Shown one piece after another: positions 6,191 through 6,356 of a stretch of DNA of 6,356 nt. The notes under the pieces are model-generated. The model did not search any database and was not told where the DNA came from. It worked only from the letters and a program-made list of their open reading frames with translations. Every line of letters begins with the position of its first letter. Position 1 is the stretch's first letter. The DNA is taken from positions 1 through 6,356 of the forward strand of contig CAYTCD010000092.1 of assembly GCA_964436335.1 (NCBI GenBank). Direction: 5' to 3'. Both the position numbers and the translations under genes were made by a program. The stretch is from Pullibacteroides sp964436335. GTDB lineage: Bacteria; Bacteroidota; Bacteroidia; Bacteroidales; P3.

Positions 6191-6356
6191 CTGATAGCAC
6201 CTGTTTGAAATTAAAATTTACACTCGGAACGTTTTCTTAAGCCCAATACAAAAATTCTATAACCTAACGTTCAAGTTCTCTTTTTAACAAGATTTAACGT
6301 ATCAAATCCCGATAATTTCGGTTTTGTGCGTTTATAAGAGAAAACCGATGTAATGA
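6191..6356. other. AT-rich intergenic sequence at the right edge
   Basis: No gene is visible. TCGGTTTT (6318-6325) can pair with AAAACCGA (6341-6348), or its start can pair with CCGA (6309-6312) to give a 4-bp stem followed by T4. The two folds exclude each other, which is the layout of a weak terminator/antiterminator, but the stems are short. No good -7/-33 promoter pair was found. Confidence 0.35.

Noticed and set aside
5938..6240. 100-codon plus-strand open frame, and the overlapping 74-codon frame at 5984-6208
   Set aside because: The translation is low-complexity Lys/Glu/Arg generated by the hairpin and purine runs, with no recognisable domain or promoter. It is better explained by a structured repeat.
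1..6356. CRISPR array, tRNA/rRNA, transposase, phage or defence genes
   Set aside because: None seen: no regularly spaced repeats, no tRNA cloverleaf, and no transposase or nuclease motifs in the translated frames.

Overview
The window looks like chromosomal DNA from a member of the Bacteroidota, most likely Bacteroidales. Three things point there: a methylmalonyl-CoA epimerase typical of propionate/succinate-fermenting Bacteroidales, a TAnnTTTG-type -7 promoter box directly upstream of it, and start codons preceded by A-rich sequence instead of Shine-Dalgarno motifs. The species cannot be named from the sequence alone.

All three convincing genes lie on the minus strand and read right to left as a probable operon. 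Order of transcription: methylmalonyl-CoA epimerase (5899-5489); a 51-nt gap with a 7-bp palindromic stem; a large membrane-bound NtrY-like sensor histidine kinase (5437-2975); a 5-nt gap; and a PMCA-like calcium-translocating P-type ATPase (2969-198). No response regulator is encoded, so the kinase is an orphan here. The epimerase acts in methylmalonyl-CoA/propionate metabolism. The kinase reads an unknown envelope signal. The ATPase probably exports Ca2+ from the cytoplasm. The kinase-ATPase spacing suggests translational coupling, but nothing in the sequence proves a shared function for the three genes.

Positions 1-197, downstream of the ATPase, hold no supported gene. There is a possible minus-strand Bacteroidota promoter right after the ATPase stop and a nested inverted repeat. 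No intrinsic terminator is evident.

Positions 5900-6356, upstream of the epimerase, are non-coding as far as I can see but structured. They hold the epimerase promoter, three copies of the 9-mer ATATACCTT (two inside a 15-bp direct repeat), and a dense cluster of stem-loops at 6058-6190. The cluster contains an 18-bp perfect hairpin plus a 15-nt homopurine mirror repeat that could fold as an intramolecular triplex. It resembles a dispersed intergenic repeat or a non-coding RNA more than a gene, and it is the least explained part of the window.
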